A DNA stretch of 64,000 nucleotides. It comes from Rikenellaceae bacterium (GTDB lineage Bacteria > Bacteroidota > Bacteroidia > Bacteroidales > UBA932). Of this stretch, positions 42,200 through 50,056 are shown in pieces. A program made the translations under genes and the position numbers. Below the pieces are notes generated by a model that was not told the DNA's origin, ran no database searches, and saw nothing but the letters and a program-made list of their open reading frames with translations. Position 1 is the first letter of the stretch. Each line of letters opens with the position of its first letter. The stretch spans positions 1-64,000 of the forward strand of contig CAAGMI010000337.1 of NCBI GenBank assembly GCA_900771005.1, written 5' to 3'.

Positions 42200-42766
42200 T
42201 TATTCTTTTGTTACTTGTGTGAAGCTGAGTTCGAGTGGAGTCTTCCTCCCGAAGATAACTACGGTGACTTTCACCTTGCTTCTGTCTTCCAAAATTTCGT
42301 CTACTGTTCCGCTGAAACCGCTAAATGGTCCATCGGTGATGCGTACGGACTCGCCAATCTCATAGTTGACGAGAGTTTCTGCAGCACTGTCCGCGTTTTC
42401 ATCCTGATTGCCGAGAATCCTCTGCACTTCTTCATCGCGAAGAGGCACTGGAATCTTCTCGAACTGGGTGCCGTTTGTGGCGCGCTTTTCGGTAAGGAAG
42501 CCGGACATGCCGGGAACCAGATTCCGGATTATGTTCTCGAGTTTTGCACTCAGTTCAGCCTGAATCAGCACATAGCTAGGGAAAAGCAATTTGTCAACTG
42601 CCTTTCTCTTGCCGTTTTTTGTGACGATTTCTTTCTTTACCGGTACAAGAACCTGAGCGACCTGATCCTGAAGTTCGCTTCTCTCAATTTCTTTTTCGAG
42701 ATATTCTTTGGCTCTTTTCTCCTTTCCTCCTGCTGTCCGCAGAACATACCATTTCATTTCACCCAT
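42200..42766 (-). CDS. nusG: transcription termination/antitermination factor NusG
   Basis: NusG binds RNA polymerase and couples transcription to Rho or the ribosome. The 188 residues contain the NGN domain from KWYVLRTAGGKEKRA (about 4-120) and a C-terminal KOW motif (ESVRITDGPFSGFSGTVDEI, about 130-150). It sits between secE and rplK, the conserved order. Confidence 0.96.
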   Translation of the reverse strand: MGEMKWYVLRTAGGKEKRAKEYLEKEIERSELQDQVAQVLVPVKKEIVTKNGKRKAVDKLLFPSYVLIQAELSAKLENIIRNLVPGMSGFLTEKRATNGTQFEKIPVPLRDEEVQRILGNQDENADSAAETLVNYEIGESVRITDGPFSGFSGTVDEILEDRSKVKVTVVIFGRKTPLELSFTQVTKE

Positions 42767-42779
42767 AGGAGTTATACGA

Positions 42780-42968
42780 TTACAATGTGTAAATTGCGGT
42801 CATCAGATGTTGGAAAACATAGTCGATCACGAAGAGCAGTGCGGCAAGGATAACTGTGGTGACCAGAACAAGCAATGCAGAACTCTGCAGCTTTGACCAG
42901 GTCGGCCAGGTAGTCTTCTTTGTCAGCTCTACGAAAGACTCTTTAATGTAGTTAATAAGCTTTCTCAT
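42780..42968 (-). CDS. secE: preprotein translocase subunit SecE
   Basis: A 62-residue protein with a short amphipathic N-terminal part (YIKESFVELTKKTTWPTW) and one membrane helix (about 33-55), the single-span SecE usual in Bacteroidota. It stabilises SecY. It precedes nusG by 13 bases. Confidence 0.95.
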   Translation of the reverse strand: MRKLINYIKESFVELTKKTTWPTWSKLQSSALLVLVTTVILAALLFVIDYVFQHLMTAIYTL

Positions 42969-42982
42969 CTTTACATTTAATG

Positions 42983-43014
42983 GATACCGCGAAATGGAAG
43001 CTGGGTGCGGTATC
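42983..43014 (-). promoter_or_regulatory. small hairpin in the tRNA-Trp to secE gap
   Basis: GATACCGC and its complement GCGGTATC form an eight-base-pair stem with a 16-base loop between tRNA-Trp and secE. No T run follows on the minus strand, so it is not a plain terminator; it may be a processing site releasing the tRNA from the secE message. Short enough to be chance. Confidence 0.3.
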
Positions 43015-43048
43015 TGTTAAACAATTACCAAATCGTAACCTTTGATAT

Positions 43049-43122
43049 TGGCAGGGGAAGCAGGAATCGAACCCACATGGACGGTTTTGGAGACCGCAGA
43101 ACTACCATTGTTCTATTCCCCT
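43049..43122 (-). tRNA. tRNA-Trp (anticodon CCA)
   Basis: Minus-strand cloverleaf with acceptor AGGGGAA/TTCCCCT, anticodon loop CTCCAAA (CCA) and encoded 3' CCA (43049-43051). It lies between tuf and secE, its common place in bacteria. The 5' end directly follows a hairpin plus T4. Confidence 0.93.
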
Positions 43123-43156
43123 AAAAAGTGGGCGCCGCTATATAGTGGCACCCACT
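43123..43156 (-). terminator. hairpin with T run after tuf, touching tRNA-Trp
   Basis: On the minus strand AGTGGGTGCC and GGCGCCCACT form a ten-base-pair stem (one G-U) with a ten-base loop, followed by four T. The next base is the first base of tRNA-Trp. It may act as a partial terminator for tuf or a processing hairpin. Confidence 0.6.
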
Positions 43157-43173
43157 CGGGATTTTATCTTGAA

Positions 43174-44361
43174 TTAGTCAAGAATCTTGATAACCTGTCC
43201 GGCACCTACTGTACGGCCACCTTCGCGGATAGCGAAACGGAGACCCTCGTTAAGTGCGACAGCTGTGATGAGCTGCACGTTGATCTCAACGTTATCACCA
43301 GGCATAACCATTTCAACACCCTCTGGGAGAGAGATCTCGCCAGTAACATCCAGTGTGCGGATGAAGAACTGAGGACGATACTTGTTGTGGAATGGAGTAT
43401 GACGGCCACCCTCTTCTTTCTTGAGGACGTAAATCTGTCCAAGGAAATGAGAATGAGGCTTGATTGAACCTGGCTTTGCGATAACCTCACCACGCTTAAC
43501 TTCCTTCTTGTCGATACCACGGAGGAGAAGACCTACGTTGTCACCTGCCTCGCCCTGATCAAGGAGCTTGCGGAACATCTCGACACCTGTTACAACTGTA
43601 GCCTTAGGCTTGTCATTGAAACCTACGATTTCTGCAGGATCGTTAACGTGGATTGTACCTGTCTCGATACGGCCTGTAACAACAGTACCACGACCAGTGA
43701 TAGAGAAGATGTCCTCGATAGGCATGAGGAATGGCTTCTCGTTCTCACGTACAGGGATAGGAATATATTCGTCAACTGCTGCCATAAGTTCCATAACCTT
43801 CTCAACCCACTGAGGCTCTCCGTTGAGAGCACCAAGAGCTGAACCGCGGATTACAGGAGCGTTGTCGCCGTCGAAGTCGTACTTTGAAAGAAGGTCGCGT
43901 ACCTCCATTTCAACGAGGTCGAGCATTTCAGCGTCATCAACAAGGTCAACCTTGTTAAGGAAAACGACGATCTTAGGTACGTTAACCTGCTTTGCAAGAA
44001 GAACGTGCTCGTTTGTCTGAGGCATAGGACCATCAGTAGCGGCTACCACGAGGATAGCACCATCCATCTGAGCGGCACCTGTTACCATGTTCTTAACGTA
44101 GTCAGCATGTCCCGGGCAGTCCACGTGCGCATAGTGGCGGTTTTCGGTCTGATACTCTACGTGAGCGGTGTTGATAGTGATACCACGCTCTTTCTCTTCC
44201 GGAGCGTTGTCGATCTGGTCGAATGACTTGACCTCTGAGAGACCCTTCTCTGCGAGCACCTTGGTGATGGCTGCAGTAAGAGTTGTTTTACCGTGGTCAA
44301 CATGGCCAATTGTACCGATGTTAACGTGTGGCTTGGTTCTTTGGAAAGTTTCTTTTGCCAT
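43174..44361 (-). CDS. tuf: elongation factor Tu
   Basis: EF-Tu delivers aminoacyl-tRNA to the ribosome. The 395 residues carry the G motifs GHVDHGKTTLT, DCPGHADYVKNM and NKVD, the switch region ERGITI, and all three domains to the C-terminal GGRTVGAGQVIKILD. One copy is seen in this window. It lies between the four-tRNA group and tRNA-Trp. Confidence 0.98.
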   Translation of the reverse strand: MAKETFQRTKPHVNIGTIGHVDHGKTTLTAAITKVLAEKGLSEVKSFDQIDNAPEEKERGITINTAHVEYQTENRHYAHVDCPGHADYVKNMVTGAAQMDGAILVVAATDGPMPQTNEHVLLAKQVNVPKIVVFLNKVDLVDDAEMLDLVEMEVRDLLSKYDFDGDNAPVIRGSALGALNGEPQWVEKVMELMAAVDEYIPIPVRENEKPFLMPIEDIFSITGRGTVVTGRIETGTIHVNDPAEIVGFNDKPKATVVTGVEMFRKLLDQGEAGDNVGLLLRGIDKKEVKRGEVIAKPGSIKPHSHFLGQIYVLKKEEGGRHTPFHNKYRPQFFIRTLDVTGEISLPEGVEMVMPGDNVEINVQLITAVALNEGLRFAIREGGRTVGAGQVIKILD

Positions 44362-44387
44362 AATATTATGTACTTAAATAGTTGTTA

Positions 44388-44395
44388 CAAAAATA
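44388..44395 (-). promoter_or_regulatory. candidate -7 box (TATTTTTG) for tuf
   Basis: On the minus strand TATTTTTG fits TAnnTTTG and stands 26 bases before the tuf ATG, after tRNA-Thr(GGT). The -33 position would fall inside the tRNA and shows no TTTG. It may give tuf extra transcription besides the tRNA promoter. Confidence 0.42.
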
Positions 44396-44417
44396 AACCG
44401 GTGTAACACCGGCACTG

Positions 44418-44489
<72 letters not shown>

Positions 44490-44499
44490 AAAATATTTG

Positions 44500-44571
44500 A
44501 GCGGGGTAGGAGAATCGAACTCCCATTTCCAGCTTGGAGGGCTGGCATAATAGCCATTATACGAACCCCGC
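44500..44571 (-). tRNA. tRNA-Gly (anticodon TCC)
   Basis: Acceptor GCGGGGT/ACCCCGC; anticodon stem CCAGC/GCTGG around CCTCCAA gives TCC. T arm GGGAG/CTCCT closes with one G-U pair. CCA not encoded. Ten bases from tRNA-Thr(GGT), in one transcript with it. Confidence 0.94.
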
Positions 44572-44581
44572 AGCAAAACAG

Positions 44582-44663
44582 TGGGTGAGGATGGATTCGA
44601 ACCACCGAAGGTAAAACCAGCAGATTTACAGTCTGCCCCATTTGGCCACTCTGGTACTCACCC
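44582..44663 (-). tRNA. tRNA-Tyr (anticodon GTA)
   Basis: An 82-base tRNA with a long variable arm (TGGTTTTACCTTC region), as expected for tRNA-Tyr. Acceptor GGGTGAG/CTCACCC and anticodon loop CTGTAAA (GTA). Discriminator A. Confidence 0.94.
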
Positions 44664-44693
44664 GGTTGTCAGGATAACGTTCTGACATAAACG

Positions 44694-44767
44694 AGCCGAT
44701 GGAGGGAGTCGAACCCACGACCTCGAGATTACAAATCACGCGCTCTAGCCAACTGAGCTACATCGGC
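44694..44767 (-). tRNA. tRNA-Thr (anticodon TGT) with two U-U mismatches
   Basis: Acceptor GCCGATG/CATCGGC and loop TTTGTAA (TGT, reads ACA). The anticodon stem CGTGA/TCTCG and T stem GTGGG/CCCTC each contain a single T-T opposition. It is the first gene of the tRNA-tuf operon and lies directly after its promoter. Confidence 0.9.
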
Positions 44768-44806
44768 AAATCTTTATTTCAAAGTTCCCCTAATTCAAGG
44801 GGAGTG

Positions 44807-44837
44807 CAAAGATAGGCATTATTTCCAATTCCACAAT
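44807..44837 (-). promoter_or_regulatory. promoter of the tRNA(Thr-Tyr-Gly-Thr)-tuf operon
   Basis: Minus strand: TTG within ATTG at 44837-44834, 19 bases, then -7 box TATCTTTG at 44814-44807, a near-ideal Bacteroidota promoter. It lies between the dxs stop and tRNA-Thr(TGT). The leader contains a small hairpin (CCCCT/AGGGG, 44787-44802). Confidence 0.75.
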
Positions 44838-44844
44838 AGTTTAT

Positions 44845-46713
44845 TCAAACTTTTTTTTGAAGAATCTCAATGGCGGAAACTATACCCTGAGTGTCCAGAT
44901 TGAATTCGCTTCTCTGCTCTGACTGTCTTGCCTGAGGAACGAAGCGGTCATCTATTCCCACACCTTTAATATATATGGTTTTTCCCTTCTCTGCCATATA
45001 CTCAGAAACGGCTCCGAACAGACCTCCTTTCAGACAGCCGTCTTCTGCCGTAATTATTGCCTTGTAGTGCTCTGAGATATAATCCAGCATTTCCGTGTCA
45101 ATCGGCTTGAGGAAACGGAAGTTGTAGACTCCGGCCTTCCCTCCGTATCCGCCGGCTGCCTCGAGGCATCTGTTCACTACCGGTCCTATGCCGATGAGGG
45201 CTATTTCCGATCCCTTGTAAAGCTCTTCCGCTTTACCTATCTGATATTGTGCAAAAGGTTCGTTCTTCCACTCCACCCCTTCACCGGTACCCCTCGGATA
45301 TCTGATTATGAACGGACCTGTCTGATGATTCAGGGCAGTGAACATGAGATTCTTAAGCTCGATTTCATTGGCAGGTGAACTTACTATCGTATCCGGAACC
45401 GATCTGTATGCCGCCATGTCGAAGATACCGTGATGGGTGGCTCCGTCTTCGCCGACCAGTCCGGCCCTGTCGAAGCAGAGTATGACCGGCAGTTTCTGGA
45501 GTGCCACATCATGTATTATCTGATCATATGCCCTTTGGGAGAATGCAGAATAGATATTGCAGAAAGGTCTCAGGCCACCCGCAGCAAGTCCGGCGCTGAA
45601 AGTGACTGCGTGCTCCTCCTCAATGCCTACATCGAAGAACTTTTCGGGTCTGTATGTGGCCAGGAGATTCATTCCGCATCCCGTAGCCATTGCCGGCGTT
45701 ACTCCAACCACTCTGGCGTCAAGGTCGGACAGGTCGCAGAGCACCTGGCCGAATACGTCCTGGTATCTGTCGGCCGTGCGGGGTGTGAGGATCCTTTCGC
45801 CTGTCCGCGGGTCGAATCTGCCCGGGGCGTGCCAAGTGGTTGGATCCTGCTCCGCCGGAGCATATCCCTTCCCCTTTGTCGTAAGGCAGTGAAGCACCTT
45901 CGGGCCCCTGATGTTCTGGAGATTCCTCAAAGTTGAAATAACGGAATTGATGTCATTTCCGTCAATCGGGCCGAAGTACCTCAGGCCGAGGGCTTCGAAG
46001 ATATCTCCTCCGGTCTTTTTTACAATCCAGGCCTTGAGACTCTTCAACCATCTCTGGATGAAATTTCTGAACCCGTTTTCTCCCAGTCTGTTCCAAACGT
46101 GCTCTTTGACCCTGTTGTATGAACTGCTGGTCGTAATCTTGAGCAGATGATTGTGAAGACCGCCCGTGTTGCTGTCTATGGAGTGGTTGTTGTCATTCAG
46201 TATGATGAGGATGTCATCGTTGCCGGAACCTGCGTTGTTCAGACCCTCGAACGCCAGACCTCCGGTGAGGGATCCGTCTCCTATTATTGCGATCACTTTC
46301 TCCCGCCGTCCCTGCATCTTTGCCGCTACCGAAAGACCGAGTGCCGCCGATACTGATGTGGATGAGTGTCCCACACCGAAAGAGTCATATTCGCTTTCGA
46401 ATATGTTCGGGAATCCGCTGATGCCCCTTGATGTGCGCATCTGAGCGAACTCCTTGCGCCTGCCTGTGATTATCTTGTGCGCATAAGCCTGATGCCCGAC
46501 ATCAAACACCAGCTTGTCGTGCGGCGTGTCGAATACATAGTGCGCTCCAACTATGAGTTCCACCGCCCCGAGGCTGGAAGCCAGATGGCCGGGGTTGCGG
46601 GAGCAGCAGTCTATCATGTACTCGCGGATCTCTTTGCAGAGAACCTCAAGCTCCCGGGTGTTCAGACTCCTGATGTCTGAAGGTGAGTTTATGTTGTCAA
46701 GCACTTTGTACAC
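44845..46713 (-). CDS. dxs: 1-deoxy-D-xylulose-5-phosphate synthase
   Basis: First enzyme of the MEP isoprenoid pathway, TPP-dependent, condensing pyruvate and glyceraldehyde-3-phosphate. About 622 residues: the TPP motif GDGSLTGGLAFEGLNNAG, the conserved NPGHLASSLGAVEL near the start and the transketolase C-terminal domain are all visible. Start choice is uncertain: the frame is open to an ATG at 46746, but family proteins begin about where VYKVLDNINSP lies, and a -7 box (46720-46727) is inside the longer version, so the GTG at 46713 is preferred. Confidence 0.93.
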   Translation of the reverse strand: MYKVLDNINSPSDIRSLNTRELEVLCKEIREYMIDCCSRNPGHLASSLGAVELIVGAHYVFDTPHDKLVFDVGHQAYAHKIITGRRKEFAQMRTSRGISGFPNIFESEYDSFGVGHSSTSVSAALGLSVAAKMQGRREKVIAIIGDGSLTGGLAFEGLNNAGSGNDDILIILNDNNHSIDSNTGGLHNHLLKITTSSSYNRVKEHVWNRLGENGFRNFIQRWLKSLKAWIVKKTGGDIFEALGLRYFGPIDGNDINSVISTLRNLQNIRGPKVLHCLTTKGKGYAPAEQDPTTWHAPGRFDPRTGERILTPRTADRYQDVFGQVLCDLSDLDARVVGVTPAMATGCGMNLLATYRPEKFFDVGIEEEHAVTFSAGLAAGGLRPFCNIYSAFSQRAYDQIIHDVALQKLPVILCFDRAGLVGEDGATHHGIFDMAAYRSVPDTIVSSPANEIELKNLMFTALNHQTGPFIIRYPRGTGEGVEWKNEPFAQYQIGKAEELYKGSEIALIGIGPVVNRCLEAAGGYGGKAGVYNFRFLKPIDTEMLDYISEHYKAIITAEDGCLKGGLFGAVSEYMAEKGKTIYIKGVGIDDRFVPQARQSEQRSEFNLDTQGIVSAIEILQKKV

Positions 46714-46719
46714 AACCCG

Positions 46720-46727
46720 CAAATTTA
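46720..46727 (-). promoter_or_regulatory. candidate -7 box (TAAATTTG) for dxs
   Basis: Perfect TAnnTTTG on the minus strand, six bases before the GTG at 46713. No good -33 element is seen. If active it rules out the longest start for dxs. Confidence 0.5.
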
Positions 46728-46759
46728 CTAAAAATGCCTGATACATTTTTTGTTTTGGT

Positions 46760-46790
46760 TTTGATGTTCGTAGGAATTGTCTTACTTTTG
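46760..46790 (+). promoter_or_regulatory. promoter of the tandem MFS transporter genes
   Basis: TTTG at 46760-46763, 19 bases, then TACTTTTG at 46783-46790: full match to the TTTG-N19-TAnnTTTG pattern. Fifty bases separate it from the first transporter ATG. Confidence 0.78.
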
Positions 46791-46840
46791 CCCCTGGCCG
46801 TAAGGCCCGGTGTTCCGTATAATCAAAAAAAACAGATATT

Positions 46841-48262
46841 ATGTCAGAAAAAGTTCAAAAGCTTATGAACGAATATCCTGCCGCAAGGTGGGCAGCGCTC
46901 ATTCTCATTGCGCTGGCAATGTTCTTCGGTTACATGTTTGTGGATGTGATGTCTCCGCTTCAGGCTCTCGTAGAGAACCAGAGGGGGTGGACTCCGGGTG
47001 TTTTCGGAACCTATGCATCTGCAGAATATATACTTAACGTATGCGGATTCCTTATCCTGGCCGGTATTATCCTGGATAAGATGGGCGTACGTTTCACGGG
47101 TATACTTTCCACATCGTTGATGTTCTGCGGGGCCGTTATAAAGTATATTGCCGTCAGTGACTGGTTCCAGACCACATCGTTCTGCGAGTGGCTCGGGACT
47201 TCATTCTGGACAGTGATGCCGGGAAGCGCAAAGCTTGCTGCATTGGGATTCATGATCTTCGGGTGTGGATGTGAAATGGCCGGAACAACGGTCTCAAAGG
47301 CTATTGCAAAGTGGTTCAAGGGCAAGGAAATGGCCCTTGCAATGGGTATAGAAATGGCAATAGCACGCGTCGGAGTGTTTGCTATTTTCTCTATCAGTCC
47401 TATCATCGCATCCAAGTTGGGAACCATTGCCGCTCCTGTAGGATTCTGTACTATTCTCCTTCTTATCGGTGTCATCAATTTCATCGTATTCTCCGTTATG
47501 GACAAGAAATTCGACGCACAGCTCGTGGAGGCAGGACTTGCTTCAGAGGATGGATCCGATGAAGAGTTCCACATTTCAGATCTCGGAAAGATATTCTCTT
47601 CATTGAGTTTCTGGGTGGTGGCACTCCTTTGCGTACTTTACTATTCCGCTATATTCCCATTCCAGAGATACGGGGCAAATATGTTGCAATGCAATCTCAA
47701 CGGCATCACACCTGAGGCTGCGGCGAACATTTTCCGCTGGTTCCCTATAGGCGCAGCCGTCATAACTCCTATACTCGGCAACTACCTTGACAGGAAGGGA
47801 AAGGGCGCCACAATGCTTATCTACGGTGCGATGCTTCTCATTGTATGCCACCTTGTATTCGCCTTCCTGCTTCCTGCAACACACAGTGCCCTGATAGCTT
47901 ATGCTACTATAGTTGTGCTTGGAATCAGCTTCGCTCTGGTACCTGCAGCTTTGTGGCCGTCAGTCCCTAAGATCATTGACGAGAAGATACTCGGAAGCGC
48001 ATACTGCCTGATTTTCTGGGTACAGAACATTGGTCTCTGCTTTGTTCCTAAGCTCATAGGCAGCGTGCTTGAATCATCAAATGCAAGCAACGAGGCCGTA
48101 CTTGCAGCAAAGGCTGCCGGAGCAGAATTCATACCTTACGACTATACAGTCCCTCTTATCATATTCGCGGTATTCGGAGTGCTTGCACTCATAATTGCAA
48201 TCTACCTCAAAGTCCTTGACGGCAAGCGCGGTCTCGGCCTTGAGCAGCCGAATATCAAATAG
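46841..48262 (+). CDS. MFS transporter, MFSD1-like (copy 1)
   Basis: A 473-residue protein with about twelve membrane segments. The MFS A-motif region reads GIILDKMGVRFTGI; a later AKWFKGKEMALAMGIEMAIAR helix and the segment WPSVPKIIDEKILGSAYCLI followed by QNIGLCFVPKLIG resemble eukaryotic MFSD1, a lysosomal dipeptide carrier. Peptide transport is therefore a guess by family. It has its own promoter and is followed eight bases later by a paralogue. No regulator or peptidase gene is adjacent. Confidence 0.85.
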   Translation: MSEKVQKLMNEYPAARWAALILIALAMFFGYMFVDVMSPLQALVENQRGWTPGVFGTYASAEYILNVCGFLILAGIILDKMGVRFTGILSTSLMFCGAVIKYIAVSDWFQTTSFCEWLGTSFWTVMPGSAKLAALGFMIFGCGCEMAGTTVSKAIAKWFKGKEMALAMGIEMAIARVGVFAIFSISPIIASKLGTIAAPVGFCTILLLIGVINFIVFSVMDKKFDAQLVEAGLASEDGSDEEFHISDLGKIFSSLSFWVVALLCVLYYSAIFPFQRYGANMLQCNLNGITPEAAANIFRWFPIGAAVITPILGNYLDRKGKGATMLIYGAMLLIVCHLVFAFLLPATHSALIAYATIVVLGISFALVPAALWPSVPKIIDEKILGSAYCLIFWVQNIGLCFVPKLIGSVLESSNASNEAVLAAKAAGAEFIPYDYTVPLIIFAVFGVLALIIAIYLKVLDGKRGLGLEQPNIK

Positions 48263-48270
48263 TTTCCCGG

Positions 48271-49608
48271 ATGAAAGAGAAGAAAAATACTATGTCTCGT
48301 GCCGCCTGCTGGGCGGCACTTGCGTGTCTCGTCGTGCCGATGTTCGGCTCATATTTCTTTGACGATATGTTCTCTACGGTGTCGCATCTGTTCAAGACAC
48401 CGGAATTGTTGGAACTGGGCTGGAATTCTGCCGACCTCGGCAATTTCATAGGCGACTACAGTCTTCTGTGCGTCTGTGGCGGCTTGATTGTCGGAGGTAT
48501 CCTGCTTGATGTTTTCGGCATCAGGATTATGGGGTCCATCTTTGTCGGAATGATGGTCGCAGGTGCGGCGCTTGCCTGCTTCGGTGTGGCCGGAGGTATG
48601 CCGAAGGCACAGGCCATCGCAGTCGGACGCATAGGGCGTATGATGTTCGGACTGGGGAGCGAGATAGCGGGAGTCGCAGTGACACGGTCGATCGCCAAAT
48701 GGTTCAAGGATGGCAATATGTCTCTGGCGATGGGACTCCAGCTTGCGATAGCCAGAGCCGGTACCGGAATAGCGTTGATTGCAGCTCCTTTCATAGTAGG
48801 GGTCCCGAAAGAGTATTACAGCCTTTCTGACACCTCCAGGCCTGCTTTGGTTGGAATGGCATTGCTTGTTGTCGGCGCATTTGTGTGGGCCGTCTTTGTC
48901 GTTATGGATGCCAGGAAGGATAAACTGGAAGGTGTGGAATACAGCCGTGGAACAGTGACAGGGGAGGATAAGTTCAGTTTCAAGGATATCTTCTCTCTGT
49001 TGAGGAACCCGCGTTTTGTGATGATAGGTCTGCTGTGCGTTTCCTTCTACTGCTGCGTCAGCTCATTCAAAAAGTTCGGCACTTCTGTCGTGATACCGCG
49101 TTTCGGCATTGAAGATTCCGTAGCCGGAACCATGGTGGCTATGATACCTTTCTTCACGATAGTGTTCACTCCTCTTTTCGGAGCGCTTGTGGACAGGACG
49201 GGGAAGGCTTCCTTATGGATGATTGCGGGCAGTGCCGCTGTGCTGGCAGGACATCTGGTGATCGCCTTTGCCCCTCTCGGAGTGCCGTTCTTCGGATATC
49301 TGGGCATCGGTCTTCTTGGAATGGGGTATTCTCTGGTGCCTTCAGCGATGTGGCCTTCTGTCCCGAAAATTGTGCCGGAGAAGAATCTGGGCACAGCCTA
49401 TGCCCTTATCTACTGGATCCAGAACGTGGGACTTTTCTTCGTTCCGAAGATTGTAGGACATATATTCAACAAGCCACAACTCTCCGATCTGGAGGCTGTG
49501 GCTCACGTTGAATGGCTATTTGTGGGCCTTGGCTGCTTCGCCGTGGCCGTGGCGTTTGCCTTTAGAATGGCAAATCGTCGGATGAACCTTCATCAAGGTC
49601 AATGCTGA
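48271..49608 (+). CDS. MFS transporter, MFSD1-like (copy 2), 3' end antisense to ssb
   Basis: A 445-residue paralogue of the gene before it: the same landmarks AKWFKDGNMSLAMGLQLAIAR and WPSVPKIVPEKNLGTAYALI, then QNVGLFFVPKIVG. Similarity between copies is moderate, so the duplication is old. The final 16 codons (from the last membrane helix into MANRRMNLHQGQC) lie on the strand opposite the conserved end of ssb. That tail may simply be run-through after a lost stop codon. Substrate unknown. Confidence 0.85.
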   Translation: MKEKKNTMSRAACWAALACLVVPMFGSYFFDDMFSTVSHLFKTPELLELGWNSADLGNFIGDYSLLCVCGGLIVGGILLDVFGIRIMGSIFVGMMVAGAALACFGVAGGMPKAQAIAVGRIGRMMFGLGSEIAGVAVTRSIAKWFKDGNMSLAMGLQLAIARAGTGIALIAAPFIVGVPKEYYSLSDTSRPALVGMALLVVGAFVWAVFVVMDARKDKLEGVEYSRGTVTGEDKFSFKDIFSLLRNPRFVMIGLLCVSFYCCVSSFKKFGTSVVIPRFGIEDSVAGTMVAMIPFFTIVFTPLFGALVDRTGKASLWMIAGSAAVLAGHLVIAFAPLGVPFFGYLGIGLLGMGYSLVPSAMWPSVPKIVPEKNLGTAYALIYWIQNVGLFFVPKIVGHIFNKPQLSDLEAVAHVEWLFVGLGCFAVAVAFAFRMANRRMNLHQGQC

Positions 49609-50044
49609 CAGCAGGTGCCGCTGCCTGTTGTGCAGGGGCCTGGTATGTCTGCTGAGGCTGAGGTGCAGGAGCCTGATAGCCGCCTGCCTGCCCGTCTTCC
49701 CTGCGTCCCAGGAGCTGAAGGTTGTCCACGATAATTTCTGTCGTAAATTTCTTTGTGCCGCTCTGGTCAGTCCATGACCTGGTCCTGAGTCTTCCTTCTA
49801 CATAGAGCTGGGTGCCCTTGTGGATGAATTTCTCGGCTACGTCTGCAGAGTTTCTCCAGGCAACGATATTGTGCCACTCCGTATTTTCACGGAGTTCTCC
49901 GTTGCGGTCTCTGTATCTTTCAGTTGTTGCAAGAGTGAATGTTGCAACCTTTGCTCCCTGTCCTCCGGCAGCATTCCCATCAAGGTAACGTACTTCAGGG
50001 TCTCTACCAACGTTACCGATTAGCATAACTTTGTTCAGTGACAT
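49562..50044 (-). CDS. ssb: single-stranded DNA-binding protein
   Basis: SSB coats single-stranded DNA in replication and repair. The 160 residues have an OB fold (about 1-108, VMLIGNVGRDPEVRYLDG; WHNIVAW), a Gln/Pro/Ala-rich linker and the acidic tip SSDDLPF that recruits partner proteins. The codons for that tip overlap the end of the convergent MFS gene by 47 bases. It follows aroE by 12 bases. Confidence 0.97.
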   Translation of the reverse strand: MSLNKVMLIGNVGRDPEVRYLDGNAAGGQGAKVATFTLATTERYRDRNGELRENTEWHNIVAWRNSADVAEKFIHKGTQLYVEGRLRTRSWTDQSGTKKFTTEIIVDNLQLLGRREDGQAGGYQAPAPQPQQTYQAPAQQAAAPAVSIDLDEGSSDDLPF

Positions 50045-50056
50045 AATGTATAAGGT

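Noticed and set aside
42983..43014. Riboswitch or attenuator in front of secE
   Set aside because: Only an eight-base-pair stem with a 16-base loop is present and no T run follows, so a regulatory RNA cannot be claimed beyond a low-confidence hairpin.
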